A DNA stretch of 30,128 bases, taken from the NCBI GenBank assembly GCA_964464825.1, contig CAYXKL010000024.1:1-30128 (forward strand), written 5' to 3'. The number at the start of each line of letters is the position of its first letter. Position 1 is the stretch's first letter. Below are positions 1-7,203 of this stretch, piece after piece. The position numbers were made by a program, and so were the translations under genes. Source of the DNA: DYJK01 sp964464825 (GTDB lineage Bacteria; Bacteroidota; Ignavibacteria; Ignavibacteriales; Melioribacteraceae). The notes beneath the pieces are model-generated. The model was not told the origin of the DNA and did no database searches. It saw nothing but the letters and a program-made list of their open reading frames with translations.

Positions 1-1016
1 ATCTCTTCTTTAGTCCATAAATAGAATTTACCTTCCATTCCTTCGCTATCTGCATCTTCGGCAGAATAGAAACTGCCATTGTCTGACTTCAAATCACGGA
101 GAACGTAATGAATAATTTCTTCAGCAGCTTTTTTAAATTCATTATTATGTGTTACCTGAAAAGCTTCGGAATATGCTATAATCATCAAAGCTTGATCATA
201 AAGCATTTTTTCGAAATGTGGAACAAGCCAAAATCTATCAGTAGAATATCTGTGCAAACCGAATCCGATATGGTCGTAGATTCCACCGGAATAAATACTT
301 TGTAAAGTCTTTGTTACCATGCTGAGCGATTTATCATTTTCGGTTTTTTTCCAATATCTTAGTAAGAACATCAAATTATGAGGCGAGGGGAATTTGGGAG
401 CTGATCCGAATCCGCCGAATTCGTTATCAAATCTTTTATCAAAATATTCAAAAGTTTTATCTAATATATTTTCTTCGATAACGGAATGTGATTTATAAGA
501 GTAAATTTGCTGTAATGAATTTGATAATTCATTTGCGCTGGAAATTATTTCATTTTTATTATTTATCCAGGCATTCTGAATACTATTAATTAGTTCGATG
601 AAACCAATTCTACCAAAACGGTTTTCTTTAGGGAAATAAGTGCCGGCGAAAAAAGGTTTTTTATCGGGTGTCAAAAAAATTGTTAAAGGCCATCCGCCGC
701 TTCCATTCATTAATTGGCAAACCATCATATAAATTGAATCAATATCGCCCCTTTCTTCGCGATCAACTTTTATCGATACAAAATATTTATTTAATATTTC
801 CGCAACTTTAATATCTTCAAAAGATTCTCTTTCCATCACATGACACCAATGGCATGTTGAATATCCAATAGAAAGGAATACCGGTTTATCTTCAAGTTCC
901 GCTTTCTCAAATGCTTCGTTGCACCATGGATACCAATCTACCGGATTATATGCGTGTTGAAGAAGGTAGGGACTTTGTTCATTAATTAAATGGTTGGGAT
1001 TCAGGGTATTATTCAT
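1..1016 (-). CDS. DUF255 / YyaL-type thioredoxin-domain protein (3' part beyond window)
   Basis: The frame is open from the ATG at 1016 down to the window edge, giving about 338 residues of a protein family usually near 680-700 residues long. The N-terminus (LINEQSPYLLQHAYNPVDW) and the CHWC redox motif at residues 55-58 (context GYSTCHWCHVMERESF) are the hallmark of the DUF255 thioredoxin domain, also called spermatogenesis-associated protein 20 or YyaL. The later stretches FGGFGSAPKFPSP and GGIYDHIGFGLHRYSTD belong to the six-hairpin-glycosidase-like part that normally follows. The exact biochemical role of the family is not established; a redox or sugar-related role is usually proposed. 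There is no signal peptide, so it is probably cytoplasmic. The gene is truncated only by the window and I saw no frameshift in the visible part. Confidence 0.93.
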   Translation of the reverse strand, partial: MNNTLNPNHLINEQSPYLLQHAYNPVDWYPWCNEAFEKAELEDKPVFLSIGYSTCHWCHVMERESFEDIKVAEILNKYFVSIKVDREERGDIDSIYMMVCQLMNGSGGWPLTIFLTPDKKPFFAGTYFPKENRFGRIGFIELINSIQNAWINNKNEIISSANELSNSLQQIYSYKSHSVIEENILDKTFEYFDKRFDNEFGGFGSAPKFPSPHNLMFLLRYWKKTENDKSLSMVTKTLQSIYSGGIYDHIGFGLHRYSTDRFWLVPHFEKMLYDQALMIIAYSEAFQVTHNNEFKKAAEEIIHYVLRDLKSDNGSFYSAEDADSEGMEGKFYLWTKEE

Positions 1017-1054
1017 TAACCAATACTTTCTGGAAAAATAATATTGAAAATTTA

Positions 1055-1342
1055 TTATTGAACTTCTTTATGCATACCTTTTGAAATTGCACCTACAATA
1101 ATTGAAAAGAGAGCAGAACCTATTATTGACCAAACTATTGGAAATTCTTTAATACCGATTGTCATAGTGTAAAACAAAGGAAGGTCTAATTTGTCAGCTA
1201 TCCATGGACCAATCCAGGCACCGATGAAACCAACAATTATTGAAACGAAACAACCTCCGAGTGAATATCCGGCTAAACTTTGACCGATACCGCCGCAGAT
1301 TGCTGCCACAACTAATAGAAATAAAAATTCACCGAATGACAT
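1055..1342 (-). CDS. GlsB/YeaQ/YmgE-type small membrane protein
   Basis: This 95-residue, very hydrophobic protein has about three membrane segments, with glycine-rich helices (residues 5-25 with GGIGQSLAG, residues 28-50 with GFIGAWIG, and a C-terminal helix around 68-87). That fits the transglycosylase-associated / GlsB-YeaQ-YmgE stress-response family, whose members are usually 80-90 residues long. These proteins sit in the inner membrane and are often stress induced; the molecular function is not known. It lies 38 bases upstream of the DUF255 gene on the same strand, so the two may be co-transcribed. An AAAGGAAT-type ribosome-binding sequence precedes the ATG. Confidence 0.82.
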   Translation of the reverse strand: MSFGEFLFLLVVAAICGGIGQSLAGYSLGGCFVSIIVGFIGAWIGPWIADKLDLPLFYTMTIGIKEFPIVWSIIGSALFSIIVGAISKGMHKEVQ

Positions 1343-1420
1343 TTTTTATTCCTTTTAAAATTATTGTTGTTATCAAACTAAAGAAAAATATTTATGAATT
1401 CCATTTTGAATGGTATAAAG

Positions 1421-2239
1421 TTAAACAGTACGTTGCAGTAATTCAGAAAAGAATTGGCGGTTAATGTCTTCATTAATTATTGAATATGAATGGATAAGGT
1501 TGCTTAAAAACCTTCTTATTATAGTAATTGCCGAAGCATCATTTTGAATTAATTGAACAATATCTTCTTTAGAATTTTTTACTAGTTCTTCAATATCTTG
1601 TTCGTAAAAAAATTTGCCTTTATTATAACAGTCAACTAAAATTATTTCATCATCAATTTCAATTTTTGCTAAAAAATGCCCAGGGAAATTACATCCTTTA
1701 ATTTGGAAACCGAGCCGGTAACCAATCAGCATATAAATAGCTGCTAATGTTATTGGAAGTCCTTTCTTTTCTCTTATAGTATAAATAAGATTACTGTTGA
1801 ACGGATTATAATAATCGTCTTTGGCACCTTGAATGTTTTTTTCCTGGAATAAAAATGTAGCTAAATCAAGTTCATCGCCATAAGGAATTTTATTTTTGAA
1901 TTCTTCAGTTAATTCATCCAGCAAATTAGTAAGATCGTACGTTGTATTAATTCCATATAAATAGATAGAAATTAAATTAAGCGAGTATTCTAATTTTTCA
2001 AAATCATTATCGAATTTATATAGATCATTCCATCTGTGTGTAAGCCATTCACGGCGGTTATCATCAATAAGAGGCTTTAAGATTTTCATCCTATCCGGAT
2101 TTAAGATATTGGAAAATTCTTTTAGATCATTTTCAAGTGACGAACCATACTTCTTCAACTCTTTGATTATCTCTTCACGAACAATATGCGAATCATCATC
2201 AATTAACTGCAGCATATATTTTAATTTTGAAGTGCTCAT
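1421..2239 (-). CDS. SirB1-type transglutaminase-like protein
   Basis: The 272-residue protein carries the SirB1/transglutaminase-like core. Residues 158-168 (KKGLPITLAAI), 184-190 (NFPGHFL, with H188) and 202-209 (VDCYNKGK, with D203) match the family pattern G-[LI]-P-I-[TS]-L, N-F-P-G-H-F and D-x-[FY]-N-x-G. The N-terminal third is helical, as is usual in the family. No signal peptide or membrane helix is visible, so it should be cytoplasmic. The function of SirB1-type proteins is unclear; the family lacks a complete transglutaminase catalytic triad. The gene is the leftmost-reading member of a divergent pair with the thioredoxin-like gene starting at 2362, with a shared 122-base intergenic region holding a perfect palindrome. 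Confidence 0.85.
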   Translation of the reverse strand: MSTSKLKYMLQLIDDDSHIVREEIIKELKKYGSSLENDLKEFSNILNPDRMKILKPLIDDNRREWLTHRWNDLYKFDNDFEKLEYSLNLISIYLYGINTTYDLTNLLDELTEEFKNKIPYGDELDLATFLFQEKNIQGAKDDYYNPFNSNLIYTIREKKGLPITLAAIYMLIGYRLGFQIKGCNFPGHFLAKIEIDDEIILVDCYNKGKFFYEQDIEELVKNSKEDIVQLIQNDASAITIIRRFLSNLIHSYSIINEDINRQFFSELLQRTV

Positions 2240-2279
2240 ATAATCTTTGTTAATCCTTTACTACGAATTTAGTTATATT

Positions 2280-2297
2280 TTCTACTGTAAAGTAGAA
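2280..2297. promoter_or_regulatory. Perfect 7-bp palindrome in a divergent intergenic region
   Basis: TTCTACT-gtaa-AGTAGAA is a perfect inverted repeat 41-58 bases upstream of the SirB1-type gene and 64 bases upstream of the ATG at 2362. Its position between divergent genes suits a shared operator. It is also followed on the plus strand by TAATTTTTTTATG, so a small hairpin plus T-run (terminator- or attenuator-like) is an alternative. No regulator is identified. Confidence 0.35.
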
Positions 2298-2361
2298 TAA
2301 TTTTTTTATGTAAATGTTAAATAATAATTAATTCATAATTAAGTATAAAAAGGGGAATTAT

Positions 2362-2502
2362 ATGCGGATTATTTTATTACTGTTATTAATAACGATACAA
2401 ATATTTGGACAGAATGATTCTACAACACAAAGAAAAAAATTTGATCCCAGCAGAGACCCATTTAAGGATTTATCTATTGTAATTGATGAGCTTCAAAATT
2501 GA
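2362..2502 (+). pseudogene. Signal-peptide fragment of a frameshifted thioredoxin-like gene
   Basis: This 46-codon open frame starts with an ATG eight bases after AGGGGAAT and encodes a clear signal peptide (MRIILLLLLITIQIFG) followed by a short polar stretch ending IDELQN and TGA. The next frame begins one base back and continues as a thioredoxin-fold domain that has no export signal of its own. In secreted thioredoxin-like proteins of this group the region just before the first beta-strand usually reads like E-x-x-K-x-x-N-K-R, so the two pieces join naturally if the CAAAATTG run at 2494-2501 has lost one A (giving Q-K-L-N-K-R-I-I). I therefore treat this as the 5' part of one broken gene, or as a sequence error. 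Confidence 0.65.
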
Positions 2503-2819
2503 ATAAGCGAATTATTCTTGATGTTGGAGGTGAGTGGTGTAAATGGTGTCATATAATTGATAAATTTATTGATGAACAAACTGAGATTAATGAATATTTA
2601 AATAATCATTATATCTTATTAAAAATTAATTACAGCGAAGAAAACAAGAATGAAAAATTTCTCTCTCAATATCCTGAAATTGAAGGATACCCTCATTTTT
2701 TTGTATTAGAGAAAAACGGGGAATTACTTCATTCGCAGAACACTGGTTTGCTTGAAGAAGGTAAATCTTATGATCCAGAAAAGTTTATGAATTTTCTTAA
2801 AGAATGGGTTAATAAATAA
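2499..2819 (+). CDS. Thioredoxin-fold protein, CKWC motif (body of the frameshifted gene)
   Basis: The 106-residue frame contains a thioredoxin-like domain: the beta-strand RIILDVGG, then GEWCKWCH with the redox pair C14 and C17, then the conserved cis-proline region around GYPHFFVLEKNGEL. The WCKWCHIID form resembles the thioredoxin_7 / DUF255-like branch rather than classical thioredoxin (WCGPC). Only a TTG at 2499 is available as a start, overlapping the TGA of the preceding signal-peptide frame (TTGA). Translational coupling is possible, but the product would then lack a signal peptide. The likelier reading is that 2362-2819 was one secreted thioredoxin of about 152 residues. It would reduce or exchange disulfides in the periplasm. 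Confidence 0.75.
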   Translation: MNKRIILDVGGEWCKWCHIIDKFIDEQTEINEYLNNHYILLKINYSEENKNEKFLSQYPEIEGYPHFFVLEKNGELLHSQNTGLLEEGKSYDPEKFMNFLKEWVNK

Positions 2820-2833
2820 ATAATATTATTTAA

Positions 2834-3031
2834 TTATCTGTAAGGATGGCCCATAATTTTTGATGGCAGACTGAAAATCGATTTGATTAAATCAAGAACT
2901 CCATCTACGGCAATTCCAAGAATTCTAAAAGGAAGTAGCAGCAGCCAAATAATTGGATAGAGTATTAAAGCTAAAATTGCCAAAGGCCAGCAGATAAATA
3001 AAAGCAACAGCCATAATAAAAATTTTAACAT
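2834..3031 (-). CDS. Small hydrophobic membrane protein, unknown function
   Basis: This 65-residue protein has two closely spaced hydrophobic helices (roughly residues 2-22 and 24-45) and a short amphipathic tail (DLIKSIFSLPSKI). I do not recognise a named family. A TAAAGGGAAATG sequence just before the ATG is a good ribosome-binding site. The gene lies downstream of the terminator that closes the ABC operon, so it is probably transcribed from its own promoter. It is convergent with the thioredoxin-like gene, with 14 bases between the stop codons. It is short, but the coding frame, RBS and membrane topology make it believable. Confidence 0.6.
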   Translation of the reverse strand: MLKFLLWLLLLFICWPLAILALILYPIIWLLLLPFRILGIAVDGVLDLIKSIFSLPSKIMGHPYR

Positions 3032-3080
3032 AACATTTCCCTTTAGTTTGAAAATTAGACGTTCACAAAAAGGAATTGTT

Positions 3081-3112
3081 AAAAAAGGGATAAAATTACT
3101 TATCCCTTTTTT
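3081..3112 (-). terminator. Hairpin terminator closing the ABC-transporter operon
   Basis: AAAAAAGGGATAA-aattac-TTATCCCTTTTTT forms a near-perfect stem flanked by A6 and T6, so it can act on either strand. It lies about 20 bases after the stop codon of the last permease gene on the minus strand and upstream of the next minus-strand gene. Confidence 0.85.
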
Positions 3113-3131
3113 ATATTGGTATGGCTAACGG

Positions 3132-4601
3132 TTATCTTAGGTCATACCTCAAAAATGCGATGTATGATCCGGCATAAGATAATAATATAAAAATGATTAT
3201 TAAGCCGATATCAATAATAGAAGGATTTATTGCTTGAGCTAATGATATTTTTTGCGGAGTGAATTTAGGCAGTTCACTAATATCCAAATTACTTTCTTCG
3301 CGGCCAGCATCAATTTTTACACCGCTTTCTGAATCAATAGAAATTCTGAACATCCCTCCTTGATTGCCGCTCTCTTTTTGTTTCTTCTCGGTATATTCAG
3401 TGAAGCTTTCTTTATACTGCTGAATTACGGTTTCGTATCTATTTTTTAAGTCAATATTTGTTCCCGAAAGATTCATCGCAGCAAATTGGTAACATGAAGC
3501 TGGCGATATTCTTGATAAATTTAATGCAAGATTTTCCAGTATCAATTTTTTGTTACGAGTTTCTTCATTCAATTTTATAGAATATTCTGCAATATCTTTT
3601 TGAATTGCAGAACGGAGTTTGTCATCTTCTTCGAACCAGCGGTATTCATTTTCTTCTCTGAATGCTTCTCTTTCTGCTTCGGACATTCCTTGCATCTCTT
3701 CATTACGTTTTCTCCAGACAGTTTCAATTTCATTAAAATGTTTTTCCCATCTGTTTTTTGAATATGCATCTTTTTGACTTTCCAATTCAGCAACTGTCGG
3801 TACATCTACTAATTGAGATGCGGTCATAACACCGATGCGCGGTATAATAAAAACAAAAACTATCCATGCAACCAATAAAATTAAAAATGAAACAGATGAG
3901 TATTTTGTAAGTGAAGAGACCAAGATTCCCAATGCGCAGAAAAAAGTTAAGTATAATATTGAGATGCTAATTAGTAAAATTATTTTAAACCAATCATCAC
4001 TACTAAGAGGAACCTTAAAAAATAGTACCATTAACAATCCAATTAAAATTGGGATTAAAAGAGGAAAAACCAAACCAAGCCACGAACCAAGAAACTTAGC
4101 ACCAATAAATGTTGAACGTGGAAGTGAATTTGAAAAAACTAATCTAAGTGTACCTCCTTCGCGCTCACCATTTATTAAATTATAAGTAAATAGAATTGCA
4201 AATAGGGAGAATACAATTGTAACAATAAATGTAAAATCCATATATCTAAATACTGCAAAAATCGGGTCGTCGGAATAAATACTGTTTTGCAATTTAACAT
4301 CTGCTCTGTTGTTTATCATTGAATATCTACCGAGATCATAATTAATTCCGGAAGAAAAGATCATCATTGGTTCTGGTTCCCTGAATGCACGGGATGACAT
4401 TGATGACCACGACCGGGCTTGAGACATTTCTGATTCGGTTAAATTTAATGCAGTATTATATTGACTAACGGAATTAAAATATTCACTTATACCAATACCA
4501 ATACTTAATAATATCAGTAGTGAACATGTTATAAATGTCGCAATAAATTTTGGGCTTTGTATTATATTTTTTAGTTCTTTTTCTACTAATAGCTTGAACA
4601 T
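3132..4601 (-). CDS. ABC-2 type transporter permease (second of two paralogues)
   Basis: The 489-residue integral membrane protein has one N-terminal helix (about 19-39), an outer loop of about 80 residues, a cluster of about five helices (about 125-255), a long soluble charged region (about 265-455) and a final helix before a C-terminal LRYDLR. That layout matches the ABC-2 / DUF3526 permease type. The coupling-region motif EGGTLRLVFSNSLPRS is shared almost word for word with the neighbouring permease, as is the C-terminal DLR, so the pair are paralogues that likely form a heterodimeric pore. It begins ten bases after the stop of the upstream permease and is the last gene before the terminator. 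The substrate cannot be inferred from the sequence. Confidence 0.9.
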   Translation of the reverse strand: MFKLLVEKELKNIIQSPKFIATFITCSLLILLSIGIGISEYFNSVSQYNTALNLTESEMSQARSWSSMSSRAFREPEPMMIFSSGINYDLGRYSMINNRADVKLQNSIYSDDPIFAVFRYMDFTFIVTIVFSLFAILFTYNLINGEREGGTLRLVFSNSLPRSTFIGAKFLGSWLGLVFPLLIPILIGLLMVLFFKVPLSSDDWFKIILLISISILYLTFFCALGILVSSLTKYSSVSFLILLVAWIVFVFIIPRIGVMTASQLVDVPTVAELESQKDAYSKNRWEKHFNEIETVWRKRNEEMQGMSEAEREAFREENEYRWFEEDDKLRSAIQKDIAEYSIKLNEETRNKKLILENLALNLSRISPASCYQFAAMNLSGTNIDLKNRYETVIQQYKESFTEYTEKKQKESGNQGGMFRISIDSESGVKIDAGREESNLDISELPKFTPQKISLAQAINPSIIDIGLIIIFILLSYAGSYIAFLRYDLR

Positions 4602-4611
4602 TTTTCCTCCG

Positions 4612-6012
4612 TTATCGTAAATCGAACTTTAAAAATTTTATGTAACTACCGACAAAAAAGATAATGTTAAAAAGAATTAATAGACCAATATCGACCATAG
4701 ATGCAAATAATGTTTTAGTTAAAGATGGGGGATTGAAATTGAATTTCGGTAATTCAGCTGGATTAATTTCCGGGGGCTTGTTATCACCCTCATTACGGAT
4801 TACAAACATCATACCACCGCCCGTGGTTGATCCGGTTTTCTCTTTTTGGAATTTAGCGAATGATTTTTGATAATTCTCCGATTGCTCGCGGTATTCTTTT
4901 ACAAGATTTAATGATGTACCGGAAATATTTGAAGCGGAAAGCGCAAAACATGCCGATGGTGAAATTCTTGATAACATAAAAGCAACGTTTTCTTGTACAT
5001 CTTGCATGTTGGATCTTTCTTTATTCACTTTTTCTGCATATGTACGCATCTTCTCATCACGTTCTTCGTTTTTTTGCTCCATGAAATTTTGAAATTCCTG
5101 AATAATGTTCTCTTTACTATCGCTTCTAAATTGACTTATAGATTTAAAATGTTCTCTATTTAACTGCATGGAAAATTTATTTTTCTTTGAATTAACTTCG
5201 TCTATTGAAGGTACGTTTACTGCACGTCCGGCAATCATTATAGAAGCTTTTGGTATTACAAGAACAAATAATATCCATATTACAAGAAGTATTAAAAATG
5301 AATTTGATGAGTTTGTTGTGATCGATGAGAGAAATACAGATAAATTCGTAAATACACCAAAGAGTAAAAACCCAATTCCAAGAACCAAACTCAATTTTAA
5401 CCAATCTTCCGTACTCATTGGAATTCCCATAACCATTAACAGAAAGCAGCCTAATAAAACGGGTATTAACAGAGGTAAAATTAATGAGAGTAGTGAACCG
5501 ATAACTTTTCCCAAAATAAATTTATCACGCGGTAGTGAATTTGAAAAAATTAATCTTAAAGTTCCTCTCTCTTTTTCACCATTAATTGCATTGTAGCAAA
5601 ATAAAATTGCAAAGAGTGAAAGTATTATCTGAAATAAAAAATTCAAATCAAGAAATCTGAAAACTGCATAAATTGGATCTTCATTGTATTTACTATCCAT
5701 TGCAATTAACTCGCCTCTCCCTCGCATCTGAATATTTCTGCCAATATCATTTGATATACCGGAAACTAAAGATGCAAGCGGATTGGGCGGAAGAAATATT
5801 TTATGATTGATCATACGCCAATCGGTTACACCAGACATCGAGCGCACGTTTTCTGCCACTGCTGCATCATATTGAGTTTTATTTATCTGAAAGTTTTTGG
5901 CTCCTATATAAAAAGTTATTAATATCAAAAGTGAACTAACAGCAAAACTGTAAACAAATTTTGGTGATCCTATTATTTCTTTTAATTCTTTTTTAATAAT
6001 AAGTATTAACAT
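4612..6012 (-). CDS. ABC-2 type transporter permease (first of two paralogues)
   Basis: This 466-residue membrane protein is built like its downstream neighbour: an N-terminal helix (about 19-38), an outer loop containing SGVTDWRMINHKIF, a helix cluster (about 115-250), a long polar glutamate/lysine-rich region, and a C-terminal helix ending LKFDLR. The motif ERGTLRLIFSNSLPRD marks the cytoplasmic segment that contacts the ATPase in ABC-2 systems. It sits 94 bases downstream of the ATPase gene. Two different permeases with one ATPase suggest a heterodimeric channel. The polar region is glycine- and threonine-rich near its end (STTGGGMM), perhaps a linker. No substrate can be assigned. Confidence 0.9.
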   Translation of the reverse strand: MLILIIKKELKEIIGSPKFVYSFAVSSLLILITFYIGAKNFQINKTQYDAAVAENVRSMSGVTDWRMINHKIFLPPNPLASLVSGISNDIGRNIQMRGRGELIAMDSKYNEDPIYAVFRFLDLNFLFQIILSLFAILFCYNAINGEKERGTLRLIFSNSLPRDKFILGKVIGSLLSLILPLLIPVLLGCFLLMVMGIPMSTEDWLKLSLVLGIGFLLFGVFTNLSVFLSSITTNSSNSFLILLVIWILFVLVIPKASIMIAGRAVNVPSIDEVNSKKNKFSMQLNREHFKSISQFRSDSKENIIQEFQNFMEQKNEERDEKMRTYAEKVNKERSNMQDVQENVAFMLSRISPSACFALSASNISGTSLNLVKEYREQSENYQKSFAKFQKEKTGSTTGGGMMFVIRNEGDNKPPEINPAELPKFNFNPPSLTKTLFASMVDIGLLILFNIIFFVGSYIKFLKFDLR

Positions 6013-6106
6013 AATTTCCTCTTATTGAAGTGGAATTAAATTATTCATCCCAGATTAAAATTAATCAGCTGCATAGTTTCTATAAACTTATTTGCTTAGA
6101 AATATA

Positions 6107-6874
6107 TCAAGCAACTTTTTCCATATAACCGGCCATATAATCAACATAAAGTTTTTCAAGATCTTCGTGCTCAATTTCTTCTTTAGATTTCTGCATTACA
6201 ATTTTTCCATTATTCATAATTCCAATTGTATCTGCAATCTCTTTAGCACGGAATATGTCGTGCGTAGACATCAGAATAGCTTTTCCTTCATCACGCAATT
6301 CATCTAACAGCGTCATGAATTCCAAACCGGCTTTCGGATCTAACCCCGATGTAGGTTCATCTAATAGGATTGCTGGTGCATCTTTTAAGATTGCTATAGC
6401 AATTCCGGATTTTTGTCTCATCCCTTTAGAAAATTCTTTTAACTTTTTATTGTGTGCATCTTCTTGCAGACCAACACGCAGTAATACTTGTCTGTAATGA
6501 TCTTTAGTATATCCCGTTTTACCGCCAAGGCGAACAAAAAAATCGAGATTTTGCAATGCTGTAAATTCGGGGTAGAGCATTACATTTTCCGAAACAAATG
6601 CTACATTCTTTTTCGCATTCAAAGGATCTTTGTGCGATGCAATACCGCTAATTCTTGCTTCACCATCCGTTGGTTCTATAAGATTTAAGAAGATATTTAT
6701 AGTTGTAGTTTTACCGGCGCCATTGCCACCCAGCATTGCATAAATCTTTCCCGGAAAAACATTAAAGTTGATGTTATCCAATGCCAGTAATCCATCCTCA
6801 TATTTTTTTGTTAGATTAACTGCTTCCAGCATAGGAAATTTTTCTAATGAATTATTCAGTTGATTCATTTTCAC
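6107..6874 (-). CDS. ABC transporter ATP-binding protein
   Basis: The 255-residue protein has every ATPase hallmark: Walker A GGNGAGKTT at residues 49-57, a signature region FSKGMRQK (the FSKGM variant common in ABC-2 exporters of the CcmA/NatA type), Walker B AILLDEPTSGLD and the H-loop MSTHD. It would power the two permeases encoded immediately downstream. The start at 6874 is two bases after the stop of the NEW3-type protein and has a GAGGTG ribosome-binding sequence inside that gene's end. The gene stops with TGA, showing that TGA is used as a normal stop in this genome, which matters for the in-frame TGA next door. Confidence 0.95.
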   Translation of the reverse strand: MKMNQLNNSLEKFPMLEAVNLTKKYEDGLLALDNINFNVFPGKIYAMLGGNGAGKTTTINIFLNLIEPTDGEARISGIASHKDPLNAKKNVAFVSENVMLYPEFTALQNLDFFVRLGGKTGYTKDHYRQVLLRVGLQEDAHNKKLKEFSKGMRQKSGIAIAILKDAPAILLDEPTSGLDPKAGLEFMTLLDELRDEGKAILMSTHDIFRAKEIADTIGIMNNGKIVMQKSKEEIEHEDLEKLYVDYMAGYMEKVA

Positions 6875-6876
6875 CT

Positions 6877-7203
6877 CTATTTTCTAGTAAGTTTTATACC
6901 GAAAATCACTATACCAGCTACCAATCCAATTATTAATAGAATTAGTAAAATAGTACCGATAACATTTTCAGTTTGTTTAATTTCAATTGTTATAGTTTTG
7001 TCTTCTGCTTTTACAAGTTTTTCATCTGCAATACAAGTAGTACGTAATCGAATATCGTATTTACCTACTGGAACATCATCCGGGGGAGTGAATGTAATTA
7101 CAATGCGTTTTTCATTCCTGATATCTAATGATTCAATTATTTGAGGTTTTACTTCTTTTGTCCAATTAAGCGGTAGATCCAACTCGAAATCAATATTATC
7201 AAG
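6877..7203 (-). pseudogene. 3' remainder of the NEW3-type membrane-anchored protein after an in-frame TGA
   Basis: This frame directly continues the preceding gene after the TGA at 7204-7206, with no shift. It reads LDNIDFELDLPLNW, then a beta-rich stretch with VITFTPPDDVPVGKYDIRLR, and ends with a membrane helix (VIGTILLILLIIGLVAGIVI) and a short basic tail, GIKLTRK. The first strands belong to the same NEW3-type (alpha-galactosidase-associated, COG1470-like) domain that starts before the stop. It could be expressed separately only from a TTG at 7182, which lacks a good ribosome-binding site. The simplest reading is one gene of about 495 codons with a premature stop. Without this part the protein loses its membrane anchor. 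Confidence 0.8.

Noticed and set aside
2494..2501. Programmed -1 frameshift joining 2362-2502 to 2499-2819
   Set aside because: The in-frame codons CAA AAT do not form an X-XXY-YYZ slippery site, and I saw no strong downstream hairpin. A lost base in the A-run is simpler.
5168..5596. 142-residue plus-strand open frame
   Set aside because: It lies wholly antisense inside a well-supported ABC permease gene and its sequence is low in recognisable structure, as expected of a shadow frame.
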